Positions 7,748 to 15,345 of a stretch of DNA of 17,492 nt are shown piece after piece. The notes below the pieces were generated by a model. It did not search any database. It was given only the letters and a program-made list of their open reading frames with translations, and had not been told where the DNA came from. The stretch is from a bacterium UBA1459 (GTDB taxonomy: Bacteria; Pseudomonadota; Alphaproteobacteria; CAJXXZ01; UBA1459). How positions within the stretch are numbered: position 1 is the stretch's first letter; the number at the start of each line of letters is the position of its first letter. The stretch spans positions 1 through 17,492 of the forward strand of contig DCST01000045.1 of assembly GCA_002325765.1 (NCBI GenBank). Reading direction: 5' to 3'. The position numbers were made by a program, and so were the translations under genes.

Positions 7748-8908
7748 ATGTATACTTGCAAAGATTGTAATGCATATTTTATAAAATGGAGGGGATATTG
7801 CACGTGTGGCTCTTATAATATCTTACAAGATATTATAAAAGAAGAAACAAATAATGAACCATCTCAAGAAATTATTATAGATTTTAGTGAATTTAATAGA
7901 GTTTGTACATTATATACTAAAAGTATTATTTTAATTGGAGGAGAACCTGGTATAGGTAAATCAACACTTGTTACTCAATTAGCAATGATTATATCTAAAA
8001 AGTATATATGTCTATATTTAGTAGGAGAAGAGTGTATTTCAGCTGTACATAAAAGAATAGAACGTATGTATAATATTTCAAATCATAGTATTAATATAAT
8101 TGAATTTTTTCATATAGCAACTCTTGAAAATTATGTCAAAAAGTATAATCCTAATTTTGTAATTATTGATTCATTATATACAACTCGAAGCGAGGATAAT
8201 GATATTTTATTATTTATTTCTCAAATTTGTAAAAAATATAATTTTTGCATTTTAGTTATTTCGCATGTAACAAAAGAAGGTATAATAGCTGGACCAAAAA
8301 CAATTGAGCATATGGTTGATGTAGTGCTTTATTTAGAAGGAGATAGATATCAAAATATTCGATTTTTAAGAGCAATTAAAAATAGATTTGGTCCAACAGG
8401 AGATACGGGTATGTTTTTATTAGAAGAAAATGGATTAAATGAAATAATAGATTCAGCTACTTATTTTATACAAAATAAATCTGTTGCGGGATCAGTAATT
8501 TATGTAAGTGGCACTCGTCCTTTTTTAGTAGAAATACAAGCTTTAGTTATTAACTCAGAATATCCTCAAATTGAATCTATAGGATTTACATCAAAAAGAT
8601 TAAGAATGATCATAGCTATATTAAATAAATGGTGTTGTACTAAAATTAAGATGCATGATATTTTTATTAATTGTGTTGGAGGTATTAAAATAGAAGATCC
8701 AGCTGCTGATTTAGCAGTTGCTATTGCAATTTATTCTTCATTAAAAAACAAGGTAATTAAATCAAATTTATGTTTCTTTGGAGAGTTAGGATTAACTGGA
8801 GAAATTAGATCAGTAACACAAAGTAATATTAGAAAAAAAGAAGCAGAAAGAGTTGGTTTTAAAGTATTAGAATACAAAAATTTAAATGATTTACTTAAAG
8901 CATTATAA
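7748..8908 (+). CDS. radA: DNA repair and recombination protein RadA (Sms)
   Basis: RadA is a RecA-like helicase that processes recombination intermediates and helps repair. The 386-aa product has four regions in order. A Cys-rich knuckle (C4-x2-C7 and C18-T-C20-G) comes first. The ATPase core has Walker A GGEPGIGKST at about 64-73 and a VIIDS Walker B. The RadA-specific KNRFG motif is at 211-215. The C-terminal Lon-like domain contains GGIKIEDPAADLAVAIAIYSS and the FFGELGLTGEIR motif. The second half of the knuckle is CxCG rather than the usual CPxCG, one residue short. At 386 aa it is shorter than the typical 440-460, mainly around the linker after the knuckle. An ATG at 7724 is in frame but would overlap the secY promoter; 7748 gives the normal start just before the first Cys pair. 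The stop overlaps the convergent membrane gene by 14 bp. Identity is secure. Confidence 0.95.
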   Translation: MYTCKDCNAYFIKWRGYCTCGSYNILQDIIKEETNNEPSQEIIIDFSEFNRVCTLYTKSIILIGGEPGIGKSTLVTQLAMIISKKYICLYLVGEECISAVHKRIERMYNISNHSINIIEFFHIATLENYVKKYNPNFVIIDSLYTTRSEDNDILLFISQICKKYNFCILVISHVTKEGIIAGPKTIEHMVDVVLYLEGDRYQNIRFLRAIKNRFGPTGDTGMFLLEENGLNEIIDSATYFIQNKSVAGSVIYVSGTRPFLVEIQALVINSEYPQIESIGFTSKRLRMIIAILNKWCCTKIKMHDIFINCVGGIKIEDPAADLAVAIAIYSSLKNKVIKSNLCFFGELGLTGEIRSVTQSNIRKKEAERVGFKVLEYKNLNDLLKAL

Positions 8909-9824
8909 TCCATATAAATATAATAAATAAGTTAATTATTATAATTGTTTTCGTAGAGAAATATAAAAATATTAAAGAAATAAAAATCTTGCTTATAAAA
9001 TTTAAAATATGTTCAGCTTTTCTTTCTTCATATGTCATATATAAAGATTCCTTACCTAAATCAAAGTATAAATATTTAATAATAAAAAATAAAACTAAAG
9101 TAAATTGATTAAGTTTATAGAACAATAATATTGAAATATAAGGTAATATATAAAAATATCTACTACTAATAAAATAACTAAATAATAAGCAGTATTCAGC
9201 TATTTTTCGATTAAAATCAGCAAATGTATTACTTAAAGTATACAAATTATAATCTAGAGACTTTTTCCATAAATTCATAGCGCTTAAAGATACTATTGAG
9301 AAAAAAGATAAAAATACAATTTTATTAGATATTTTATATTTACTTATATATCTATTAAGTATTTTAATATGATATGAATGAGATAAAATAATCATAATAA
9401 GTATAATTGATATGTATTTTAAGCTGCTTATTGAAAAAGATGCAATATATTTATTACAAATAACTGTAATTAAAAGAAATAATACAATAATTGATCTATA
9501 ATTCTGAATATTTAAATTTAAATTTCTAATATAACTCCAAAAAAAATTCATATTATATAAATCTCCTACTAAATAAAAATAAGGAGAAAATAATAAAGCA
9601 ATAGATAAAAGATTTGAAAAATTATATGATAATGTATTATAAAATAAAGATAAAAGTAATGTATATATAAACATACTTATATATTTAGTAAATCCATAAG
9701 TAGATAATATTATACAAGTTTTTATATGTTTTAATAGTATAATTAATATTAAATTTATTGCTCCCAAAAAATATATTTTTATAAGTTTTCTATCTAAAAA
9801 TAAAAAACACAAGAACCATATCAT
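8895..9824 (-). CDS. Unfamiliar polytopic membrane protein
   Basis: The 309-aa product is dominated by Ile, Leu, Phe and Tyr and has roughly eight to ten hydrophobic helices. These are separated by short polar turns with Lys, Asn and Arg, so it is clearly an integral membrane protein. I see no signature that names a transporter, flippase or enzyme. The most polar stretches lie near 95-110, 155-170 and 195-210; another, near 265-285 (LYMTYEERKAEHILN), is the most charged. A TATAAT ends 5 nt before the ATG with no Shine-Dalgarno. It lies just downstream of the tmRNA on the same strand, and its own -10 overlaps the region where that RNA should end. Its 3' end overlaps radA. The long intact frame and placement support a real gene; function is unknown. 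Confidence 0.7.
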   Translation of the reverse strand: MIWFLCFLFLDRKLIKIYFLGAINLILIILLKHIKTCIILSTYGFTKYISMFIYTLLLSLFYNTLSYNFSNLLSIALLFSPYFYLVGDLYNMNFFWSYIRNLNLNIQNYRSIIVLFLLITVICNKYIASFSISSLKYISIILIMIILSHSYHIKILNRYISKYKISNKIVFLSFFSIVSLSAMNLWKKSLDYNLYTLSNTFADFNRKIAEYCLLFSYFISSRYFYILPYISILLFYKLNQFTLVLFFIIKYLYFDLGKESLYMTYEERKAEHILNFISKIFISLIFLYFSTKTIIIINLFIIFIWIIML

Positions 9825-9829
9825 TATTT

Positions 9830-9835
9830 ATTATA
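9830..9835 (-). promoter_or_regulatory. -10 element of the 309-aa membrane protein gene
   Basis: An exact TATAAT on the minus strand ends 5 nt before the ATG at 9824, with no ribosome binding site between. It lies just past the hairpin that follows the tmRNA tag. Confidence 0.5.
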
Positions 9836-9842
9836 TGATTTT

Positions 9843-10045
9843 GTGGCCACGCTATGGTGGCGAATTTTTTCTTACTTTATCTAAGCAAATACTGAGATTA
9901 AAGTACCTGAAACATTGCTGTTTACAGATGTGAGATCCATATCAAATGGAGAATTTTCGTTTGCATTTTTGTTTTTTTTCTTAAGGCGAAAAAACCGGTA
10001 AATGTTATAATTTTGCATTAGATGTCGAAATCTATTTCTCCCCCC
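9843..10045 (-). ncRNA. ssrA: tmRNA, 5'/coding part (tag-encoding); tRNA-like 3' half not found
   Basis: tmRNA rescues stalled ribosomes and adds a degradation tag. On the minus strand the RNA starts with GGGGG, a short stretch and then GATTTCGACA, spaced as in known tmRNAs. A GC-richer pre-tag segment follows (ACCGGTTTTTTCGCC), then an A-rich run leading to the resume codon GCA at 9962-9964. The tag frame runs 9964-9881 and begins ANEN, like the usual ANDEN. It encodes 27 residues (ANENSPFDMDLTSVN, then SNVSGTLISVFA) and ends in TAG. A hairpin (GCCAC, 6-nt loop, GTGGC) at 9846-9861 follows. A normal one-piece gene should go on to a TTCGA T-loop, a CCCCC strand pairing with the 5' Gs, and CCA; none is present before the next gene at 9824. 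In the permuted two-piece form the acceptor half lies upstream, but no T-loop is there either. The 3' boundary given is approximate. Confidence 0.85.
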
Positions 10046-10060
10046 GAATCTCATACAATA

Positions 10061-10066
10061 ATTATA
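10061..10066 (-). promoter_or_regulatory. -10 element of tmRNA
   Basis: An exact TATAAT on the minus strand lies 15 nt before the first G of the tmRNA. That allows a short 5' leader to be removed by RNase P. Unlike the protein genes, this box is not right against the mature product. It leaves almost no room for an upstream acceptor half under the same promoter. Confidence 0.5.
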
Positions 10067-10083
10067 TACAAAATTTTATTATA

Positions 10084-13000
10084 TTATTTTAAGAACATAT
10101 ATTTAAATCTACCAGTATATTTTTCTGTTTCTATATTCTTCTGAGATTTTATACCAGGCTCAATAGCTTTAAGAGATAAATTATCTTCTTTTTTCTCGCA
10201 TAATTCATTTATAGTATTATGACATTTATTTATTTGATCTTTTGTAAATTTAGTAGTTTTGCATGGTTTAACTTTTAGTTCTGTTAAATATTTTAGATCA
10301 GTTGCTTTTGTTGCAGATGATAATTGTGAATCTGTTATATATCCAGAAATTATAGTAAATATTAATAGTCTAGATAAACTGTTTTTCGCTTCGAATATTT
10401 GACTTGTTTGTAATTTACTGTCCCGGATCATAGAGTCATATACCAATGACTGATATAGTGTAGAGCTTGAAATTGGAGGCTGAATAAGTGATTTAATTAC
10501 TGATTCATAAGGCAATCTAAGACTTTGTCTTGATGTATATAATGGTTGTATCACCTCTAGATAATCTTTAAAGTCTGATGGTATAACTGATAAGCCTTTA
10601 GAAGGCTCAATTGTATCTGGTAATTTTTCAAACATATCTGTAATAACTGATGTTACTATCTCTGTTAATAATTTCATACTGTTAACATCAGATGATATAC
10701 TAACCATATTATCTAGAAAACTGAGTGATTTTTTATATTTATTCTCTCCAAATATTTTTTGATAATAATTAATACCTGTTTCTATATTTATTGCTCCTTC
10801 AAATACTAATAATAATAATATCATTGCAAATCTTTTAAAAAAGTCTTTAGATTTGATGTCATTTTTATCTACAAACTTGTACATTAATTTTGTTGTATTA
10901 GAATATTTCTTTCCTGTTTTATCATATAAACATTCAAATGAACTAGCTGTAATATCGTCCGATGCAGTTAGCTTTTTGAAAGCAGAAGAAGTTATTAAAT
11001 CTATTGATCCTATTTCTGTATTAACAAATATTTGTGTTAAATTATTTGTTATTTTTGATGCACGAGATTTAACTTTTTTTTCATCCTTTATAGCCTTAAT
11101 ATGTTTAGCTATTAATTTTCTCTGTGTTTTCATATAATCTAAATCCATTGCTGTTAATAATGAATTGAAATCTTTTTGAATAGATGCTCCATCTTTTTGT
11201 ATCAATTCTCCTTTTTCAGTTATTTCATGATAAGTAGATTTTCCTTTTTCATCTATTTCCATAGCATATTGTTTATTTATTATTGCGAATTTTTCTTTTT
11301 TATCTTCTGATAACTTATCTATTAATTTTTTAAATATATTTGTTGATTTTTTATTACTATGTTTTGTAGATTTATTCTCATATACATTTTTTAATATTTT
11401 TGTTTTATTTTCATGATTTAATTCTCTAAAATTCTCAAGTACTTTTACTTGATCAAAAAATTCTTTTAAAGAATTTACAATAATTTCATGCATATTGTCT
11501 GATTCTTGACCAAACATTGCCTCGTCTAACATATCACTAAGAGTATTCTTATCTTCAGAAATAAATGGAGCACCTGTCATTTTTTGCACTATAAAAGCCA
11601 AACCTTTTGTATTAAAATAAACAGCTGATTCTAAACATATATCTATTTTAATAAGATTACTTGGTATTGATTGTACTTGTTCTCCTTTATAAGTCTTGCT
11701 ACTAATTTTGAAAGATTGAAAATTATCTTCTGATTTAATATATGCTTCGGCTATTAGTGCATTATTGCTACTACCATATAATGAAGATTCACCATATATC
11801 ATTGCATGTGGTATTGCTTCTGATGATTTAGGAATAACTATTGGATTAAATGAACATACTGTATCTAATCTAGTTTTAGGAACTTGAATTTCTATTGTTT
11901 CAGGTAAATATAATGTCCATATTGCTCGATATATTGCTTGGCTTACAGGTAAATTATTAATTAGTAAGTAAAATGCAAATATTAAAAAAGTATCAAGTGA
12001 TAATTTTTTAGTTATATCTACAATTAATCCTGGTATACTTTGCATTATTTTTTGATAATCATTCATATCTTTTATCTTTTGTTCTATTACTTGTAAGTTA
12101 TTGTATATATCTAGATTAACTGAAGGATGTTTTCTAAGTTCAATTATAAAATGAGCTCTTAATAATGGATCAGAAAGAAAGTCTGATTCTTTAGAATCTG
12201 TATAGTGACACAGAGGAGATATTGAACTAAAGATATCTATAGCAAAATTTAAATATGTTTTCGCAGTATCTAGTATATTTGTATCAAAACTAGCTACTTT
12301 AAAATAATGAATACAATCTAATATTAAGTTAAGAGCTGACCCAAAAGTATATCCCGATAACATGCAAGCAAATAATAGAGCTTTCATATATGACTCCGAG
12401 CTATAAGTTATAAAACTAGTTCTTTGTGTTTTTTTAGCTTCTAACAACATACTACTGCATTGATGCAAATTATTCTCAAACCAATTTTGTAATATAAATC
12501 TAATCATTGGAGATTTCTCAGATTCAATCTTTTGTGTTGCGGTTTTATTTGTAATTTCTGTAATAGATTGGTTATAATCATTTAATACCAATATAGCATT
12601 ATTTATAACTTGATTAATAGTAGTTCGTAATTCTGCTTCAGAAAGTTTTGGAGACATAGGTATTATTTCCGGATTAATATTATATTCATAACCTGGTAAG
12701 AATTTCGCAAAACATATACCAAGTTCTTTTTTATTTAGTTGTGATACTAAGTTATATTCTGGTGTAATTTCTGATGTATTACAAGGGCAATGAGTATTCC
12801 ATAAATCTTCTGCTATTTCTTGGCATATTTTTTTCAAATGATATTGTGTTTTCTGAGTTGTTGATATATTTTGAGGAGATAGTTGAATTCTTAATTCTGG
12901 TGTTAGTGAAGTCTTTTCATCCGAATTTTTTGAAATAATAATAACACCATCTGATTCTAAATAAATTGTATCAGGTTCTTTAATAATATGACTATTTTTC

Positions 13001-13485
13001 AAGTATTCATCAATAAAGTAAACAATTACTCCTGATTTAGATCTATATTTACCAGGTATATTATATGTTTGATATAAATCATGAGATTTTCCTGTATTAA
13101 ACTCGCTTTCTTTTATTTTATTTGCATCTGCGTAAAATTTAAGAGCGATATTTGTACCACTAACAGATTCTATTGTATTACCAACTCTTCTTAATATTTT
13201 TAAAAATCCTCTATGAGATAGATGATTTATTTGTTTTAATAATGATAATATATCACAAAAATCATAGCTATATTTAGCAGTAGCTTGTTGAGTTTCTGTT
13301 AATTCTCTTGTTTTAGTTCCGGAACTAGTTCTAACCCATTGACATACCATTTCTTGTGTAGGTGCATCTTCTGATTCTCTTAATAGTCCTGTAGATCTAG
13401 GAGATGCTTCCATTCCATATATATTATTAATATTTAATGTTAAAATATTGTAAAAAATATTGCAAAGTTGTATTAGCATGTTCAT
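10084..13485 (-). CDS. Unfamiliar 1133-aa protein, possible two-unit fusion of the local family
   Basis: This is the largest gene in the window, and I recognise no known family. Residues 1-24 are moderately hydrophobic (MLIQLCNIFYNILTLNI) and could be a weak signal or anchor; an ATG at 13413 (Met25) is an alternative start. A beta-rich motif occurs twice: near 171-188 (PDTIYLESDGVIIISKNSD) and near 619-634 (ESAVYFNTKGLAFIV). Both match the 112-aa protein. After the first come hydrophobic helices near 367-395 (ALLFACMLSGY) and 496-530, with SDPLLRAHFIIELRK at 438-452, like the DDS..L..R motif of the 281-aa protein. After the second come a Lys-rich, probably helical segment at about 680-810, then SKDFFKRFAMILLLLVFEGA near 879-898 and SRLLIFTIISGY near 1038-1049. 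These last parts align with the pseudogene. Composition is as AT-biased as its neighbours, so recent transfer is not indicated. There is no clear promoter or Shine-Dalgarno. Existence is certain from the length of the intact frame; function is unknown, possibly secreted or surface. Confidence 0.8.
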   Translation of the reverse strand: MNMLIQLCNIFYNILTLNINNIYGMEASPRSTGLLRESEDAPTQEMVCQWVRTSSGTKTRELTETQQATAKYSYDFCDILSLLKQINHLSHRGFLKILRRVGNTIESVSGTNIALKFYADANKIKESEFNTGKSHDLYQTYNIPGKYRSKSGVIVYFIDEYLKNSHIIKEPDTIYLESDGVIIISKNSDEKTSLTPELRIQLSPQNISTTQKTQYHLKKICQEIAEDLWNTHCPCNTSEITPEYNLVSQLNKKELGICFAKFLPGYEYNINPEIIPMSPKLSEAELRTTINQVINNAILVLNDYNQSITEITNKTATQKIESEKSPMIRFILQNWFENNLHQCSSMLLEAKKTQRTSFITYSSESYMKALLFACMLSGYTFGSALNLILDCIHYFKVASFDTNILDTAKTYLNFAIDIFSSISPLCHYTDSKESDFLSDPLLRAHFIIELRKHPSVNLDIYNNLQVIEQKIKDMNDYQKIMQSIPGLIVDITKKLSLDTFLIFAFYLLINNLPVSQAIYRAIWTLYLPETIEIQVPKTRLDTVCSFNPIVIPKSSEAIPHAMIYGESSLYGSSNNALIAEAYIKSEDNFQSFKISSKTYKGEQVQSIPSNLIKIDICLESAVYFNTKGLAFIVQKMTGAPFISEDKNTLSDMLDEAMFGQESDNMHEIIVNSLKEFFDQVKVLENFRELNHENKTKILKNVYENKSTKHSNKKSTNIFKKLIDKLSEDKKEKFAIINKQYAMEIDEKGKSTYHEITEKGELIQKDGASIQKDFNSLLTAMDLDYMKTQRKLIAKHIKAIKDEKKVKSRASKITNNLTQIFVNTEIGSIDLITSSAFKKLTASDDITASSFECLYDKTGKKYSNTTKLMYKFVDKNDIKSKDFFKRFAMILLLLVFEGAINIETGINYYQKIFGENKYKKSLSFLDNMVSISSDVNSMKLLTEIVTSVITDMFEKLPDTIEPSKGLSVIPSDFKDYLEVIQPLYTSRQSLRLPYESVIKSLIQPPISSSTLYQSLVYDSMIRDSKLQTSQIFEAKNSLSRLLIFTIISGYITDSQLSSATKATDLKYLTELKVKPCKTTKFTKDQINKCHNTINELCEKKEDNLSLKAIEPGIKSQKNIETEKYTGRFKYMFLK

Positions 13486-13579
13486 ATCAAATAAGACAAA
13501 AGTTAATAAAAGGTTAATAAATGAATAAAAAGTAAGAGTTTGTTAACTATTTTTAGAGAATATCTTTTATTTATTATTT

Positions 13580-13585
13580 TATAAT
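13580..13585 (+). promoter_or_regulatory. -10 element of prfB
   Basis: An exact TATAAT ends 5 nt before the ATG at 13591, with no Shine-Dalgarno, consistent with a leaderless message. It lies in the 105-bp divergent spacer shared with the 1133-aa gene. No good -35 is seen at the expected distance. Confidence 0.5.
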
Positions 13586-13590
13586 GAAAT

Positions 13591-14535
13591 ATGCGATCAT
13601 ATCTTACAAAATATATAGATAAAGTCTCCGAAAAAAGAGCATATTCTTATAAAAAATGGATACAGGAAATTATTAATTTAGAGGAATTAATGATAGATGA
13701 TATTCTAAAACAAGAGGCTGAAAATGAACTAAAGGATCTAATAGATAAAATAAAACAAGAAATTATTACAGATATTTTTACAGAAGAAGAGAGAGTATCT
13801 ACATATTATATGGAAATAGTATGCGGCACTGGAGGACAAGATGCAGAAGATTGGACAAATATGCTTTTAAATATGTATATTAGATATTTTCAAAATAATA
13901 ATATTAAATATAATGTAGTTGATATAGATAGTACAGAAGCTGGTATTAAATCAGCAACACTTGAAGTAAAAGATATTCTATATAAAATGATGAATGAAAG
14001 CGGTACTCATCGTTTAGTAAGAATTTCTCCATTTAATGCTTTAAATAAAAGGCAAACAAGTTTTGCGGCAGTACATATATATCCTCAAATAGTACTAACA
14101 AAAATAAAAATAGAAGAAAAGGATTTAAAAATAGATACATATAGAGCATCAGGAGCAGGAGGACAACATGTAAATAAAACAGAAAGTGCTATACGCATTA
14201 CTCATCTTCCTTCTTCTATTGTTGTTACTTGTCAAGATGGTCGTTCTCAACTTGATAATAAAAAAACAGCAATGCGTATGCTTGAATCAAAGTTATATAT
14301 ATATGAAATGCAAAAAATAAAAAAAACATCAAATATTATAAAAAAATCATCAGCTTCTTGGGGTAATCAGATACGATCATATGTATTATATCCATATCAA
14401 CAAATTAAAGATAATCGATTAGATATAACAATTACATCACATACTAAAATTGAAAGTATACTTAAAGGAGATATTGATATCTTTTTACAAGATTGTATAG
14501 ATTATAGATTAAATATAATATGTAAAGAAAATTAA
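13591..14535 (+). CDS. prfB: Peptide chain release factor 2
   Basis: RF2 reads UAA and UGA in the ribosomal A site and triggers release of the finished protein. The 314-aa product carries the RF2-specific anticodon-like motif SPF at 146-148 (RISPFN; RF1 would have PAT) and the catalytic GGQ at 190-192 in YRASGAGGQHVNKTESA. QIRSYVLYPYQQIKD marks the C-terminal region. It is about 50 aa shorter than E. coli RF2, mostly in the helical first domain. The start, MRSYLTK, lines up with the RGYL-stop-DYD region of E. coli, exactly where the autoregulatory +1 frameshift normally sits. Here the codons are TAT CTT ACA with no TGA, and no coding sequence precedes them, so that control is absent. A TATAAT 5 nt upstream supports this start. 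Its presence shows that UGA is a stop codon here. Identity is secure. Confidence 0.95.
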   Translation: MRSYLTKYIDKVSEKRAYSYKKWIQEIINLEELMIDDILKQEAENELKDLIDKIKQEIITDIFTEEERVSTYYMEIVCGTGGQDAEDWTNMLLNMYIRYFQNNNIKYNVVDIDSTEAGIKSATLEVKDILYKMMNESGTHRLVRISPFNALNKRQTSFAAVHIYPQIVLTKIKIEEKDLKIDTYRASGAGGQHVNKTESAIRITHLPSSIVVTCQDGRSQLDNKKTAMRMLESKLYIYEMQKIKKTSNIIKKSSASWGNQIRSYVLYPYQQIKDNRLDITITSHTKIESILKGDIDIFLQDCIDYRLNIICKEN

Positions 14536-14572
14536 ATTTATATAATAATAATTCTGAAAATAATAATTGTAA

Positions 14573-14578
14573 TATAAT
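14573..14578 (+). promoter_or_regulatory. -10 element of secE-nusG operon
   Basis: An exact TATAAT ends 7 nt before the secE ATG at 14586, with no Shine-Dalgarno. It would drive secE, nusG and the overlapping third gene. Confidence 0.48.
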
Positions 14579-14585
14579 TATATAT

Positions 14586-14771
14586 ATGATCGATATTCGC
14601 GCTATACTTTCTTCCTTGTTATCAGAAGTATATACTATTAAAACTCCCAATATTAGTAACTTTTTTCTGCAATTATTCCATACTTCTATTATTGCAATAG
14701 GATTTTTTATTTTTATTTCTTGTATAACTTATTGCTTTACTCAATTGTTATATTTTATTTTAGGTATTTAG
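14586..14771 (+). CDS. secE: Preprotein translocase subunit SecE
   Basis: SecE clamps SecY together in the translocon. The 61-aa product has the family layout: a short amphipathic N-terminal helix, the conserved turn (EVYTIKTP, in place of the usual EVKKVTWP), then one long hydrophobic helix from about residue 33 to the end (SIIAIGFFIFISCITYCF). Bacterial single-helix SecE proteins are 60-65 aa, so it is full length. The Trp of the WP motif is replaced by Thr. Position is the strongest support: it ends one base before nusG starts, the classic secE-nusG pair. The TATAAT at 14573-14578 supports the start. The sequence alone would be a moderate call; with context it is good. Confidence 0.85.
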   Translation: MIDIRAILSSLLSEVYTIKTPNISNFFLQLFHTSIIAIGFFIFISCITYCFTQLLYFILGI

Positions 14772-14772
14772 T

Positions 14773-15345
14773 ATGCAAGATAATATATGGATATCTTTTG
14801 CTTTTAATGAAACAATTAAAAATAGATTTATTAAATCTTCGAAAGCTAATGATGTAATTATTTCTCATTTAAGAGATGCGTTAAGTCGTATACATGGACA
14901 TTCGGATATGATACAAGAAATAATAATACCTCAGGATATATTTATTGAAGCCGAACATATTCATTCCTATTTGCTTGGTATAATGATAATAAAAATTGAT
15001 ATGAATTATTATCCTGATTTTTTAGTAGCTTGTTTAGATTATCCTCTTAATAGAATGATTCGAGCTGATACTATTAGTAAAATGGAGAATACAGCTGTAC
15101 AAAATATAATAGATGCTGGTAAAAACAGTATTAATACATTAAGAAATAAATTTAAAGTAGGTGATCATATTATTATTATTGATGGTATTGAAAAAGGTAT
15201 ACCAGGTATAATAGAAGATATTGATGATGAATTTGCTTCTATTGCATATAATATACTTGGGCATAAGATAGTTCGTAAATTTAAATTATCTAGTATTGAA
15301 AAGTACTCAAATCTACAAGATGGCATGGATAAAAAAATCAGATAG
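14773..15345 (+). CDS. nusG: Transcription termination/antitermination factor NusG
   Basis: NusG binds RNA polymerase, promotes elongation and links transcription to Rho or the ribosome. The 190-aa product has an N-terminal NGN domain (IWISFAFNETIKNRFIKS; then EIIIPQDIFIE near 50 and the YLLGIMIIKIDMN strand) and a C-terminal KOW domain from about 128 (FKVGDHIIIIDGIEKGIPGI, then LGHKIVRKFKLSSIEK). The length is typical (175-190 aa). It starts one base after the secE stop. An AGG 8 nt before its ATG is a weak Shine-Dalgarno, or coupling from secE may suffice. The usual downstream genes rplK and rplA are absent; instead an unrelated frame overlaps the last 26 bp. Confidence 0.92.
   Translation: MQDNIWISFAFNETIKNRFIKSSKANDVIISHLRDALSRIHGHSDMIQEIIIPQDIFIEAEHIHSYLLGIMIIKIDMNYYPDFLVACLDYPLNRMIRADTISKMENTAVQNIIDAGKNSINTLRNKFKVGDHIIIIDGIEKGIPGIIEDIDDEFASIAYNILGHKIVRKFKLSSIEKYSNLQDGMDKKIR

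Noticed and set aside
8731..8913. 60-codon minus-strand frame opposite the radA 3' end
   Set aside because: Antisense to the conserved Lon-like domain of RadA.
9843..9866. TTCGCCACCA after the tmRNA tag as a possible T-loop plus CCA end
   Set aside because: There is no T-stem, and the bases before ACCA cannot pair with the 5' GGGGG strand; it is better read as part of a hairpin.
10853..11137. 94-codon plus-strand frame inside the 1133-aa gene
   Set aside because: Antisense to a long intact coding frame, without a recognisable motif.
14462..14650. 62-codon minus-strand frame across the prfB end and secE start
   Set aside because: It overlaps two well-supported genes on the other strand and is made of low-complexity Ile/Leu/Tyr residues.
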